DNA of 50,067 bases from an uncultured Oscillospiraceae bacterium (GTDB taxonomy: Bacteria; Bacillota; Clostridia; Oscillospirales; Acutalibacteraceae): the NCBI GenBank assembly GCA_949293315.1, contig CASFCH010000006.1, positions 1 through 50,067 on the forward strand, given 5' to 3'. This document shows, in pieces, positions 1 to 7,418 of this stretch (the first letter of the stretch is position 1; the number at the start of each line of letters is the position of its first letter). Below the pieces are notes generated by a model. That model did not search any database and was not told where the DNA came from. It worked only from the letters and a program-made list of their open reading frames with translations. The position numbers and the translations under genes are program-made.

Positions 1-1948
1 ACACCTTGATGGAGCCGTGCTCCGCCGTCTGGCAGGTGACTGTGCCGTTTGGCAGGATCTCATCGTAGTAGGTCACACCGCCGAGCGGCATGGTGAATTC
101 CAAGTCGACGCCCGCAGCATCATTCATTCTGGTATTCAATTCCACAGGAGCGCCTTTGCTGTCGAGGATCTTGAGCGCGTCGGGATTGCGGTAATAACCG
201 GACGCGGTGCTGTACGTCACCGTGACGATCGAGCCGGGGCAGATCTCCTCGCCGCCGAGGATATCCTCTTTTGTCACCCATCCGGTGGCGCTCAGGGATT
301 CAATGGAGGCGTTCTCCATCCCCTTGAAGTTCGTGAAGTCCATGGTGCTCTTCACACCGGTCGGATTGTTTGAGACGACGTACTGGATCGTGATCTGGCA
401 GATATTCTTGCTGCCGCTGGTCTTCTCCTCATCGTTGATAAGGACGGTCATCTCATACGTCTTGCCGGTGTCCTTTTCCGTAAAACCGGCATAGATTTTA
501 CCTGCATCGCCGGTCCAGGGGTTGGGCAGGCGCTGCGTGCCGCCCTCATCCCGCATCACGGAGGCGCCCATCGAATAGCGGTCCCCGTCGAGGTCCACGG
601 GCGCACCGTCCACGATGTACGCCACCGTGATCTCGGAGAGGGAGCCGGGGTCCACATTGACGGTACACGTGCCATAATTGTCCACGTGCGTACCGTTTAC
701 CGTGGCGCCGTCCTCAACCTCCGCCATCTCGATGTACAGCGTGGCGTCATAGTTGGGCATCTTCAATGTGCCCGAGCCGTTTTCGAAGGAGGTGATCTTA
801 TTCATCGGGATCTTCTGTCCGTCGGGGAGACGGAGCTCCGGCTGCGCGCCAGACGCGATCGTCCAGCCCGCATCCGGGGTGATGGTAAAGGTCACCTCAT
901 CGCCAAAGCCGATCCCCTCCGTCTTACTGAAGGATACCGCAGCGTGTTCCAGAGCGTTATCCTGAGCGAGTGTATACGCGCCCATCTGGCCCTCGGCCTG
1001 CACCTTCACGTCCTGCTCCGGCATAGTAAACGTATAAGCGGTATAGATCCAGTCCGCCTCTGAAGCGGTACCATAGCGCACACTGCCTGTCCGGGTGAGG
1101 TTCACCGTCTGGCTGATATCCGTCCCCTGGGCGTCGAGCACCTTGACACTGCCCTCCGTCAACTGGTAAGGATCGCTGGCTCTGATTTCAAAGGTAGCCT
1201 GTGCGCCGGGCAGCGCAGCATTTGTCTCATCAGCCTCCCTCACGCCCGTGCCAAGCATCTCATACGTAATCTTGTAAGTTTTTGCAAACTCGGCGGTGAG
1301 AACCACGTCGTGATCCGGCATGATGAAATTCCGATTGATACCAACAGTTAAATCTTTACCATCTATCTGAAAAGAGCCGGGAACTACTGAATAACCACTT
1401 TCCGGCTGAATGGAATATCTCACCATATTGCCGACCATCACACTATTGTACGACCCATGCAGAGTAATACTGCCATGCTCAAGATTAGGGTCCACCGTTA
1501 CAGAGTGCATCAAGACTTTTTCTTGTCCAGTAATAGTCAATTTCAGATTAACGGTAGAAGCGATAGTACCCGCGGGCAATTTCATAATTTGAATTGAATA
1601 GGTAAAAGTTTGGCCCTCATATCCCGCCACCGCGTCAAAGGCCAAAACAGATGTGGAAGGATCTGCACTGTCTGCTTGAGACATCATCATGGGAGCATTG
1701 TCCAAGTAACCAGGAGATACAATATAATCACTGTCTGATGTCAGTGCCTTACCTTCTTCATAATACTTTAAAAGGATTGAACTCGTATCCTGAATTTCAA
1801 TCGTATCCCCGTCCGCAACATATTGGCCGTTGATATAGACACCGTCCTCCTCGCCGGCCGCCAGGGCCGTGCCGATCGGGACGATCAACAGCGCCGCAAG
1901 CACCGCCGCGACTATGGACAGGCGTTTTTTGTGCTTGAAAAATTGCAT
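1..1948 (-). CDS. Secreted surface protein with MPxxDV-type repeats, C-terminus beyond window
   Basis: The reverse strand is open from an ATG at 1948 to the window edge, 649 codons without a stop, preceded by an AGAGGA ribosome site. A signal peptide is clear: basic MQFFKHKKR, then a hydrophobic stretch ending ALAAG near residue 32. Downstream, beta-rich segments each close with an F-x-MP-xx-D-V signature: FIMPDHDV near 208, FTMPEQDV near 307, and the looser KMPNYDA near 395 and FTMPLGGV near 625. This looks like the divergent InlB B-repeat/Flg_new_2 class of extracellular repeats found in Firmicute surface proteins. No catalytic domain is visible. Codons for roughly residues 60-210 are distinctly AT-richer than the rest, suggesting a mosaic. 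Role (adhesion or scaffold) is inference; any wall anchor would lie off the left edge. Confidence 0.8.
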   Translation of the reverse strand, partial: MQFFKHKKRLSIVAAVLAALLIVPIGTALAAGEEDGVYINGQYVADGDTIEIQDTSSILLKYYEEGKALTSDSDYIVSPGYLDNAPMMMSQADSADPSTSVLAFDAVAGYEGQTFTYSIQIMKLPAGTIASTVNLKLTITGQEKVLMHSVTVDPNLEHGSITLHGSYNSVMVGNMVRYSIQPESGYSVVPGSFQIDGKDLTVGINRNFIMPDHDVVLTAEFAKTYKITYEMLGTGVREADETNAALPGAQATFEIRASDPYQLTEGSVKVLDAQGTDISQTVNLTRTGSVRYGTASEADWIYTAYTFTMPEQDVKVQAEGQMGAYTLAQDNALEHAAVSFSKTEGIGFGDEVTFTITPDAGWTIASGAQPELRLPDGQKIPMNKITSFENGSGTLKMPNYDATLYIEMAEVEDGATVNGTHVDNYGTCTVNVDPGSLSEITVAYIVDGAPVDLDGDRYSMGASVMRDEGGTQRLPNPWTGDAGKIYAGFTEKDTGKTYEMTVLINDEEKTSGSKNICQITIQYVVSNNPTGVKSTMDFTNFKGMENASIESLSATGWVTKEDILGGEEICPGSIVTVTYSTASGYYRNPDALKILDSKGAPVELNTRMNDAAGVDLEFTMPLGGVTYYDEILPNGTVTCQTAEHGSIKV

Positions 1949-1968
1949 GGTATCATCCTCTTTTCCTG

Positions 1969-1986
1969 ATACCGGCGCACCGGTAT
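1969..1986. promoter_or_regulatory. Inverted repeat in the leader of the surface-protein gene
   Basis: A 7-bp perfect inverted repeat, ATACCGG-cgca-CCGGTAT, lies about 20 bases upstream of the ATG at 1948 and just before the ribosome site. It could be an operator or a leader hairpin. No regulator can be named. Confidence 0.3.
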
Positions 1987-2018
1987 GTATTTGAATGCTT
2001 TATTTGTACAGCCCCTTC

Positions 2019-2158
2019 AAGCCTTCCCCTTGAGGGGAAGGGGGACCGCTTGCGGTGGATGAGGTGGATTCTGCAGATTATGCCGAGTTCCTGTAATCCG
2101 CCGGCTTTTCCACCTCATCAGTCAGCTCCGCTGACAGCTTCCCCTCAAGGGGAAGCCA
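2019..2158. repeat. Palindromic intergenic (MITE-like) repeat element
   Basis: Two inverted arms of about 49 bp face each other. The left arm (2019-2069) begins GCCTTCCCCTTGAGGGGAAG and ends GATGAGGTGGA. The right arm (2110-2158) reads TCCACCTCATC and ends in TTCCCCTCAAGGGGAAG. Each arm contains its own small palindrome. No coding frame is credible inside. The core matches a repeat I recall as widespread in gut Oscillospiraceae such as Faecalibacterium, probably moved in trans; that recollection was not checked against a database. A half-copy lies at 6578-6633. Confidence 0.75.
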
Positions 2159-2204
2159 ATATTTGTTTGTGCGAATTCTTTACCGTCTACCGCAGGCGGT
2201 ACCC

Positions 2205-2360
2205 TTTTGTCCGCTTCACGGACATTTCCCTTTACACAAGGGAGGCTTTGGATTGTACAGAATTCCGCCCCGTACCTCTTCGGCTTTCTCCGGGGAGGGC
2301 TGTTTGGCCTGTTCAGACCGCTCAGCCCTCCCCCTCCGAAAGCAAAGGAGTGCAAAAGGG
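2205..2360. repeat. Second, degenerate intergenic repeat block
   Basis: This non-coding block holds several hairpins in series: TGTCCG-cttca-CGGACA (about 2207-2223), TTTCCCTT-acac-AAGGGA (about 2225-2243), and a long-range pair GGGGAGGGCTG/CAGCCCTCCCC (about 2292-2334). It resembles a second clostridial intergenic repeat family and lies directly downstream of the stop of the 2375-4105 gene. The hairpins lack a T-run, so a terminator role is uncertain. Together with 2019-2158 it fills most of the 426-bp gap between the two surface genes. Confidence 0.45.
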
Positions 2361-2374
2361 ACTATAAGCTGTTT

Positions 2375-4105
2375 TTATGCGCGGCGGCGGCGCAGGCCGG
2401 CCCCCGTCAGGAGGAGCGCGGCGGCGGATGCGGCCGCAAGGAGCGCAAACGGCGCCAGGCTGTCGCCCGTATCGGGATCGCCTGCGGAGCCGTCCGTCAG
2501 TCCGCCGTCACTGCCGTCGGACGGGCCGGCGGGGTTCTGGCCGTCGTCCGTACCCGGGTCCGTCGGATCCGTGGTTCCGGGGACGTCATACTCCTTCCCG
2601 GAGAGGAGGGAGGCCGCCATGGGGATCAGCGTCGTCTTGGCTGCGGCGCGCGCCTCGGGCGTATCGCCCAGCAGGCCGGAGACGATCCCCGCCGCCTCGG
2701 GCAGGAGCTGTGCGATCAGGCCGTTGACAACGGCAAAGTTCTCCTCATCCACGATCACGGCCGCCCACACATAGTCGAGCACCACCTTGAGCACGTCGCC
2801 CGCATCGGCCGGGGTGGCCATGGCGCCGAGCTTGTTCTCCAGATCCATCCCCGTGAGGGTGATACCGAGCGGGACGTTCGTGCCGTCCGGACCCGGGAGG
2901 ATCGGAACCTCGTTCAGGATGGTGTTGAGCACGCCCTCCAGGTTCAGGCGGTGCGTGCAGGTCTGCGGGATGGGGTTGGCCATATTGTCCGTGATCAGGG
3001 AACCGAGCAGCTCATTCGCCGCGGCCGGCTGGAACAGCAGAACCGAAATTTGAACGATCATAGAGGTATCCATCCCCAGATTCAGCGAGGGCAGCAGATT
3101 CATCACCATAAAGGCGAGCATGGGGGAAAGTCCCTTCATTGCCAATGTGGGCTCAACGCCCGAGAAGCTCGTCCCCGTGGCCGGAGCGGCAATCACATCA
3201 TACAGCAGGTTGGGCACCTGGGAATCCGCCACCGGCTCCACCCAGTCCTCAGACAGGGCCGGAAGCTCGACGCCCTCGATCCCCAGCTCCGCGAGCAGGT
3301 CGGTGATCCGGGGATATACGGCGTTCAGGAATGTGCCGAGCACCTGCAGGTGCTCGTCCTGCGCGAGCAGCGGCAGCGCCCGCAGCAGCGTGCCCGCCGT
3401 ATCGGCCCGGACCTCCGCCACCACATCGCCGATAAAGTCCGTGACCGCCTCTGCCGTGACGAGGCCCTCGGCCGGCATGGCGATCTGCGCTTTCAGGCCC
3501 AGCCAGTCGGCCGCAAAGGTATTCACGGCCTCCCAAATGGTGTTGAGGCCCTCGATGGAGAGCTCCTGTCCGCCCTCGATGGCATTCCCAAGCTCGCCGC
3601 CCATGTAGCCAAACCAGAGGTCATAAAACAACTGAAGCCACTCATTGAACTTCGCCCAGAAGCTCGCCTCATCCGTGACGCCGTAGTCGAGCGTGGTCAG
3701 GTACGGCACGCCGTTCTCATCGCGGGCGAAGATGTCCGCCACATCGTCCGGGATGGCGTCGAGCGCCGCGGCGTACGGACGGCCGACCATTTCTTCAATC
3801 TGCGGCATGAACATCTTGATTGTGGCCGGGCTGCCGTCCACTCCGAGCGCCCCAAGCCCCTGGAGTGAGAAATCATACAGCAGGCCGATGGTATAGTTGG
3901 TATATACCGTCTTGTCGATGACGTTGACCCAGAGCTCCGTCTCCAGAATGCCGTTGAGCCCGGTGACAATGTCATCCATCATCTCATGCGTGATCCCCGG
4001 CTCATACGTCGGTTCATACGCCTCATCCTCCGCCGCCAGCGCGCCGGCGGAGACGCCGAACGCCATCGTCACCGCGAGCAGCAGACTGATGATCCTCTTT
4101 TTCAT
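2375..4105 (-). CDS. Secreted wall- or membrane-anchored protein of unknown function
   Basis: A 576-residue protein with a signal peptide (MKKRIISLLLAVTMAFG..., cleavage likely after ALAA near residue 25). A mostly helical body follows, with no catalytic motif I recognise. Then comes a Pro/Thr/Asp/Gly-rich linker (about 495-545) and a C-terminal sorting-type tail: DPDTGD, about 20 hydrophobic residues, then RRRRA. DPDTG resembles the NPXTG class of sortase signals common in clostridia, so covalent wall attachment is plausible; simple membrane retention is the alternative. The ATG has an AAGGTGGG site upstream. No sortase gene is in the window. The neighbouring partial gene is also secreted, so this end may encode surface factors. 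Function unknown. Confidence 0.85.
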   Translation of the reverse strand: MKKRIISLLLAVTMAFGVSAGALAAEDEAYEPTYEPGITHEMMDDIVTGLNGILETELWVNVIDKTVYTNYTIGLLYDFSLQGLGALGVDGSPATIKMFMPQIEEMVGRPYAAALDAIPDDVADIFARDENGVPYLTTLDYGVTDEASFWAKFNEWLQLFYDLWFGYMGGELGNAIEGGQELSIEGLNTIWEAVNTFAADWLGLKAQIAMPAEGLVTAEAVTDFIGDVVAEVRADTAGTLLRALPLLAQDEHLQVLGTFLNAVYPRITDLLAELGIEGVELPALSEDWVEPVADSQVPNLLYDVIAAPATGTSFSGVEPTLAMKGLSPMLAFMVMNLLPSLNLGMDTSMIVQISVLLFQPAAANELLGSLITDNMANPIPQTCTHRLNLEGVLNTILNEVPILPGPDGTNVPLGITLTGMDLENKLGAMATPADAGDVLKVVLDYVWAAVIVDEENFAVVNGLIAQLLPEAAGIVSGLLGDTPEARAAAKTTLIPMAASLLSGKEYDVPGTTDPTDPGTDDGQNPAGPSDGSDGGLTDGSAGDPDTGDSLAPFALLAAASAAALLLTGAGLRRRRA

Positions 4106-4147
4106 AAAACACCCACCTTACTTTCCTGAATTACTTTAGTCCGATAA

Positions 4148-4177
4148 AATATCGCCGAAAATGTCTGTCTAAGTCAA
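4148..4177 (-). promoter_or_regulatory. Possible promoter for the 2375-4105 gene
   Basis: On the reverse strand TTGACT (4172-4177) is followed after 18 bases by GATATT (4148-4153), about 40 bases upstream of the ATG. The -10 is only a 4/6 match. The rest of the 4106-4386 gap is AT-rich and holds no gene I can support. Confidence 0.4.
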
Positions 4178-4321
4178 TACAACCACCTCTGAAATGCGAA
4201 ATTTAAAATCACTGAAAATCAATCGCCCTGACCCGGCGAAAGTGCGGCATGTAAGAAGTTTGCAAGGAGTTGTTCATCTTTTATTAATCAAATTATAGTG
4301 TTTTTTAACAAAAAAATCAAC

Positions 4322-4339
4322 AAAAAAAAAAAAAAAAAA
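4322..4339. repeat. Eighteen-base A homopolymer
   Basis: An uninterrupted run of 18 A on the + strand in the AT-rich gap between the secreted protein and tspO. It follows shorter A-runs, including one of seven at 4311-4317. Such a run is a likely site of slippage or sequencing error; no function is assigned. Confidence 0.8.
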
Positions 4340-4386
4340 GCAATATGCACAAAACAGTGCTTCTTTTCGAATTTCATTGCACAAAA

Positions 4387-4411
4387 AAACAGGCAGATAA
4401 ACCGCCTGTTT
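4387..4411 (-). terminator. Rho-independent terminator distal to tspO
   Basis: Stem AAACAGGC/GCCTGTTT with a 9-base loop. Read on the reverse strand it is followed by a run of seven T. It would catch read-through from tspO. Confidence 0.7.
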
Positions 4412-4450
4412 CTACAGAAAGTGTCGATTATGTCGATTAGCAAACCATAT

Positions 4451-4484
4451 AAAAACAGGCGCCCCGCATACGCAAAGACGCCCT
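4451..4484 (-). terminator. Terminator immediately after tspO
   Basis: On the reverse strand, GGCGTC and GGGCGCC form a six-pair stem (one G-T) with a 12-base loop, followed by TGTTTTTAT. It begins about 14 bases after the tspO stop. Confidence 0.6.
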
Positions 4485-4497
4485 TTTCCGGGCCGAT

Positions 4498-5028
4498 TTA
4501 CCGGTTGAGCAGATAGACCCCCATCGTCAGATATCCCGCGAACGCCGTCCACAGCACATAGGGCAGCATCAGCCAGCAGGCAATATTATCAACCCGGTAA
4601 TAGAGCACCTGCAGTGCAATGAGAATGACCAGCAAAATCACCAGCCAGATGAAGGCGAAAAGGTATTTATCCGAGTGGAAAAAGATCTGCGGCCAGATCG
4701 CGTTCATGGCGAGCTGGAGCGTGTAGAGAAAGACGAGGTACCGCACCCAGGACTGTTCCCCGCTCTGGCGCAGCGCGCGGTGGGTGCGGAACGCCGCCAG
4801 CGCCATGAGCACATACAGCACCGTCCACACGATCGGAAAGGCCATCGGCGGCGGAGAGAGCGGCGGCTTGTTCAGCGCCATATAGGTCGACTGCGCATCC
4901 CGGATCAGGAAGCCGGAAAGCATCCCCACTGCCAGCGTCGCGATCAGGTAAATGGCCAGCAGGCCGTACTGCTTCGGCCGGGCCCCGCCCTTTTTCTTTT
5001 CGGAATAGGAAATTGTTCGGATCTCCAT
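4498..5028 (-). CDS. tspO: TspO/MBR family membrane protein
   Basis: A 176-residue integral membrane protein of the TspO/MBR (translocator protein) family, which binds porphyrins and other hydrophobic ligands. The family signature is present: KPPLSPPPMAFPIVWTVLY around residues 54-72, followed by alternating hydrophobic helices to give the usual five membrane segments. Length fits the family (about 150-180). The open frame extends far upstream to 6066, but ATG 5028 is the real start: it has GGAGG eight bases upstream, and everything beyond overlaps the coding CapA-like gene on the other strand. It is divergent from that lipoprotein gene. Ligand and physiological role in an anaerobe cannot be read from sequence. 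Confidence 0.9.
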   Translation of the reverse strand: MEIRTISYSEKKKGGARPKQYGLLAIYLIATLAVGMLSGFLIRDAQSTYMALNKPPLSPPPMAFPIVWTVLYVLMALAAFRTHRALRQSGEQSWVRYLVFLYTLQLAMNAIWPQIFFHSDKYLFAFIWLVILLVILIALQVLYYRVDNIACWLMLPYVLWTAFAGYLTMGVYLLNR

Positions 5029-5088
5029 GCAGTGCACCTCCAAGTCGGTTTTATTATGCCCCTGTTGTACATGGATACGCACAACACA

Positions 5089-5117
5089 TTGAAAAAGAAC
5101 GAAAAATCTGATATGAT
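5089..5117 (+). promoter_or_regulatory. Sigma-A promoter for the CapA-like lipoprotein gene
   Basis: TTGAAA (5089-5094), a 17-base spacer, then TATGAT (5112-5117). It lies about 30 bases upstream of the ATG at 5149. Confidence 0.85.
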
Positions 5118-5148
5118 TTTTTGTAGAAAAACAGGGAGGTTCTGCCGA

Positions 5149-6402
5149 ATGAAATCGAATCGAAAAATAATGGCCTGCGCCGCGGCGATGCTCTTTGTCC
5201 TCGCCGGAGGGTGCACGTCCACACTCGATGGAGAGCCGGAGGGCACCACATCCCAAAGCACCACGGCAGTGGAAACCGCCGCGCCGGCTACACAGGCGCC
5301 CACGGCCGCACCGACAGAGCCGGTGACGGCGTCCCCTGATCCCGATCCGGTCGCCTATCCCGCACCCACGCAGGCGGAAATCGATCGGATTCAGGCGACC
5401 ATCGCAGCCGAGCAGAAGCTGTACGGCGCGGAGGAAGCGGTGCTCACCTTTGCCGGGGACTGCACCCTCGCAACCTTTCCCGAGTGCCCGGAGCACCTGA
5501 GTTTTAACAGCGTCTACCGGGCGTCCGGCAGTCTGACCTATCCGTTCGACTATGCGAAATACTGGTTCCAAAACGATGATTACACCATCATCAATCTGGA
5601 GAACGCCTTTACTACGGCCACAAAGGCGGAGGTAAAGGAGTGGCGCTTTAAGGGCGATCCCTCCTATGCCGGCATGCTCATCCCCTCCGGCATTCAGGGC
5701 GTCACGCTGGAGAACAACCACGCCCGCGACTACTTTGAGGTGGGATTTCAGGATACGCAAAACGCCCTGAAGCAGCACCACACCGCCTACGCCTACGACG
5801 GCGTCCCCCTGAAATTCACTGTAAAGGGGATCAACTTCACCCTTTTGAACTATGACTGCCGCACCTGGCGCCAGGAGCGCATCGGCGATCAGCTCATCGC
5901 CCAGTACTGCGAGGATATCCGCCGGGAGAAAACGGCGGATAATATCGTCCTCGTCTCCATGCACTGGGGCGTGGAGTACTATAACAATCCGGAGCCCTAT
6001 CAGAAGGACTACGCCCGCCGGATGATCGATGCGGGGGCCGACTTCATCGTGGGCGCGCATCCCCATCAGCTCCAGGGGATCGAGCAGTACAACGGGAAAT
6101 ATATTGTCTACTCGCTGGGGAATTTCGCCTTTGGCGGCAATGAAAACGCTGTAAAGGCCGCGCGTGATACGATGATCGTCCGCCCGCGGTTTAAAAAGGA
6201 TGAGACCGGCAAACCCTACTGCAGCGGGATGACGGTGGTCCCCTTTGCCGAGAGCTCCGCCCCGGATGCGTCCGTGAACAACTATCGCCCCATTCCGCTC
6301 TACGGGGAGGACGCCCGGCGCGTCAAGGACACGCTGCTGCGCCGCTCCTCGCCGCTGGCCGACGGCGTAGAGGACCTTCTCTGCGCGGGGGTGGACTTTT
6401 AG
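5149..6402 (+). CDS. CapA-family lipoprotein (metallophosphatase-like)
   Basis: A 417-residue protein of the bacterial capsule synthesis CapA/PgsA family (PGA_cap, a calcineurin-like fold). The N-terminus is a lipoprotein signal with lipobox LAGGC (Cys22), followed by a Thr/Ala/Pro-rich linker to about residue 75. The catalytic-type domain starts at LTFAGDCTLA. It contains INLENAF, an asparagine/histidine motif ENNHARD, VSMHWGVEY, and the distal GAHPHQLQGIE with YSLGNF. These are the conserved metal-site blocks of CapA. Start chosen at ATG 5149 because AGGGAGG is correctly spaced and the signal peptide begins there; the frame upstream is open by chance. No poly-gamma-glutamate synthesis genes (capB/capC) are adjacent, so a role in a capsule is unproven; a surface phosphodiesterase is equally possible. 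Confidence 0.85.
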   Translation: MKSNRKIMACAAAMLFVLAGGCTSTLDGEPEGTTSQSTTAVETAAPATQAPTAAPTEPVTASPDPDPVAYPAPTQAEIDRIQATIAAEQKLYGAEEAVLTFAGDCTLATFPECPEHLSFNSVYRASGSLTYPFDYAKYWFQNDDYTIINLENAFTTATKAEVKEWRFKGDPSYAGMLIPSGIQGVTLENNHARDYFEVGFQDTQNALKQHHTAYAYDGVPLKFTVKGINFTLLNYDCRTWRQERIGDQLIAQYCEDIRREKTADNIVLVSMHWGVEYYNNPEPYQKDYARRMIDAGADFIVGAHPHQLQGIEQYNGKYIVYSLGNFAFGGNENAVKAARDTMIVRPRFKKDETGKPYCSGMTVVPFAESSAPDASVNNYRPIPLYGEDARRVKDTLLRRSSPLADGVEDLLCAGVDF

Positions 6403-6577
6403 GGCGAAAGCGCCGCTCTGCCGTGGTGTAAAGCTATTGTCCTTTTCAGTAGTAGAGTCTCCTAAATTCCTTTCAATGGCAAAAGGGTGCCGCTGTGGAG
6501 CAGAAGCTGTCGCCGTAAGTCGACTGATGAGATGGAAAGCCAGCGCCCTACATGCAACCAGCGCAAAACCCAGCAGA

Positions 6578-6633
6578 ACACCTCATTCGGCTCAGCCTGC
6601 GGCCTCGCCACCTTCCCCTCAAGGGGAAGGCTT
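6578..6633. repeat. Solo half-copy of the palindromic intergenic repeat
   Basis: CACCTCATTCGGCTC followed by CACCTTCCCCTCAAGGGGAAGG: this matches the right arm of the element at 2110-2158, with a diverged middle. No matching left arm survives upstream. The rest of 6403-6577 holds nothing recognisable. Confidence 0.6.
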
Positions 6634-6644
6634 ATTGTATATAG

Positions 6645-6679
6645 AAAACAGGCTCTCTGTCACGCAGAGAGCCTGTTTT
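6645..6679. terminator. Strong bidirectional terminator between capA-like gene and nrdG
   Basis: A perfect 15-bp stem, AAAACAGGCTCTCTG/CAGAGAGCCTGTTTT, with loop tcacg. The arms supply A- and T-tracts in both directions. It lies 12 bases beyond the nrdG stop, so its main job is to end the nrd operon. Confidence 0.85.
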
Positions 6680-6691
6680 GATCCGATTGTT

Positions 6692-7201
6692 TTACAATTC
6701 CGCTTCCACGGCCGCACCTGCCGCAAGGGACTGCTTTACGTCGATGATCCGCTGGTTTGTCGAGCCGCGGAATTTGATCTCCAGGCTCTTCTTTGCCAGT
6801 TCAAACTTTCCGTCGATCAGATAGTCCGTCTCCCGCAGCAGGTCCATCCAGCGGTTCTGCTCCGTGGCGCCGTCAAGGAGCTGCTCATACGTCCAGCCCG
6901 TAAAGGTGACGACGCTCTTGCCCGCCTCATGCACCCGATGCGCCAGAACGGCCAGCGGCCCCGCCTGACTGAACGGCTCCCCGCCGCTCATCGTCATCCC
7001 GGCGAGCAGCGGATTCTGGCAGAACGCGTCAAACAGCGCGTCCGTATCCCCTTCATAGCCGCCCTTGAAATCGTGCGTCTGGGGATTCTGGCACCCCGCG
7101 CAGTGGTGCGGGCACCCCTGAACGAACACCACGAACCGCCAGCCCGGGCCGTCCACGACCGACTCGCGGATCACGCCCGCGAGCCTCAGCTTTTCACCCA
7201 C
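6692..7201 (-). CDS. nrdG: Anaerobic ribonucleotide reductase activase (radical SAM)
   Basis: A 169-residue radical-SAM activase that uses S-adenosylmethionine and a [4Fe-4S] cluster to place the glycyl radical on class III reductase. The cluster motif is QGCPHHCAGCQNPQT with Cys30, Cys34 and Cys37 (CxxxCxxC); the SAM-binding MSGGEPF follows near residue 94. Length is typical of NrdG. The start is GTG at 7201, six bases after the stop of the small glycyl-radical gene. The only purine-rich upstream site (GAAGG) is about 13 bases away, so translation may depend on coupling to that gene. Last gene of the nrd operon. Confidence 0.92.
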   Translation of the reverse strand: MGEKLRLAGVIRESVVDGPGWRFVVFVQGCPHHCAGCQNPQTHDFKGGYEGDTDALFDAFCQNPLLAGMTMSGGEPFSQAGPLAVLAHRVHEAGKSVVTFTGWTYEQLLDGATEQNRWMDLLRETDYLIDGKFELAKKSLEIKFRGSTNQRIIDVKQSLAAGAAVEAEL

Positions 7202-7206
7202 GGGGA

Positions 7207-7383
7207 TCAGCCGACCTTCTCAAGCTCGCCCTTGCCGGTGCCCAGGGAGTGCTTGACGCGGTCCTCCACCTCGGCGCGCTTGGCGTCGTTAAAGCGGTCC
7301 AGTGTGCCGACCAGATAGCCCGTGATCCTGCGGATGCGCTCAAACTTGACGCCCTCGCCGACTAATTTCTTCTCTTCTGCCAT
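7207..7383 (-). CDS. Separate glycyl-radical domain of class III ribonucleotide reductase (58 aa)
   Basis: A short gene of 58 codons. Its product has the hallmark C-terminus of NrdD: RRITGYLVG (candidate radical Gly22), then DRFNDAKRAEVEDRVKH. In E. coli NrdD the equivalent RRVCGYL ... RPFNxGKxxEVxxRVKHL block is fused after the zinc site. Here the large NrdD chain upstream stops just after its zinc site and lacks this block, so the two products should assemble to form one active enzyme. The ATG at 7383 has a perfect AGGAGGT site seven bases upstream, arguing for a genuine separate gene rather than a frameshift. Gap to nrdD is 35 bases. Small proteins of this kind are, I believe, annotated as NrdD in other clostridia; in-trans function is inference. 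Confidence 0.88.
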   Translation of the reverse strand: MAEEKKLVGEGVKFERIRRITGYLVGTLDRFNDAKRAEVEDRVKHSLGTGKGELEKVG

Positions 7384-7418
7384 AAGTCATACCTCCTGAC
7401 AACTCTGTTGTAAAAATT

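Noticed and set aside
2207-3868. Long + strand open frame opposite the 2375-4105 gene
   Set aside because: Antisense shadow of a gene with signal peptide, wall-anchor tail and ribosome site; the + strand translation is Arg/His/Gly-rich with no domain.
5029-6066. Upstream extension of the tspO frame
   Set aside because: It lies opposite the CapA-like coding region and ignores the GGAGG-preceded ATG at 5028.
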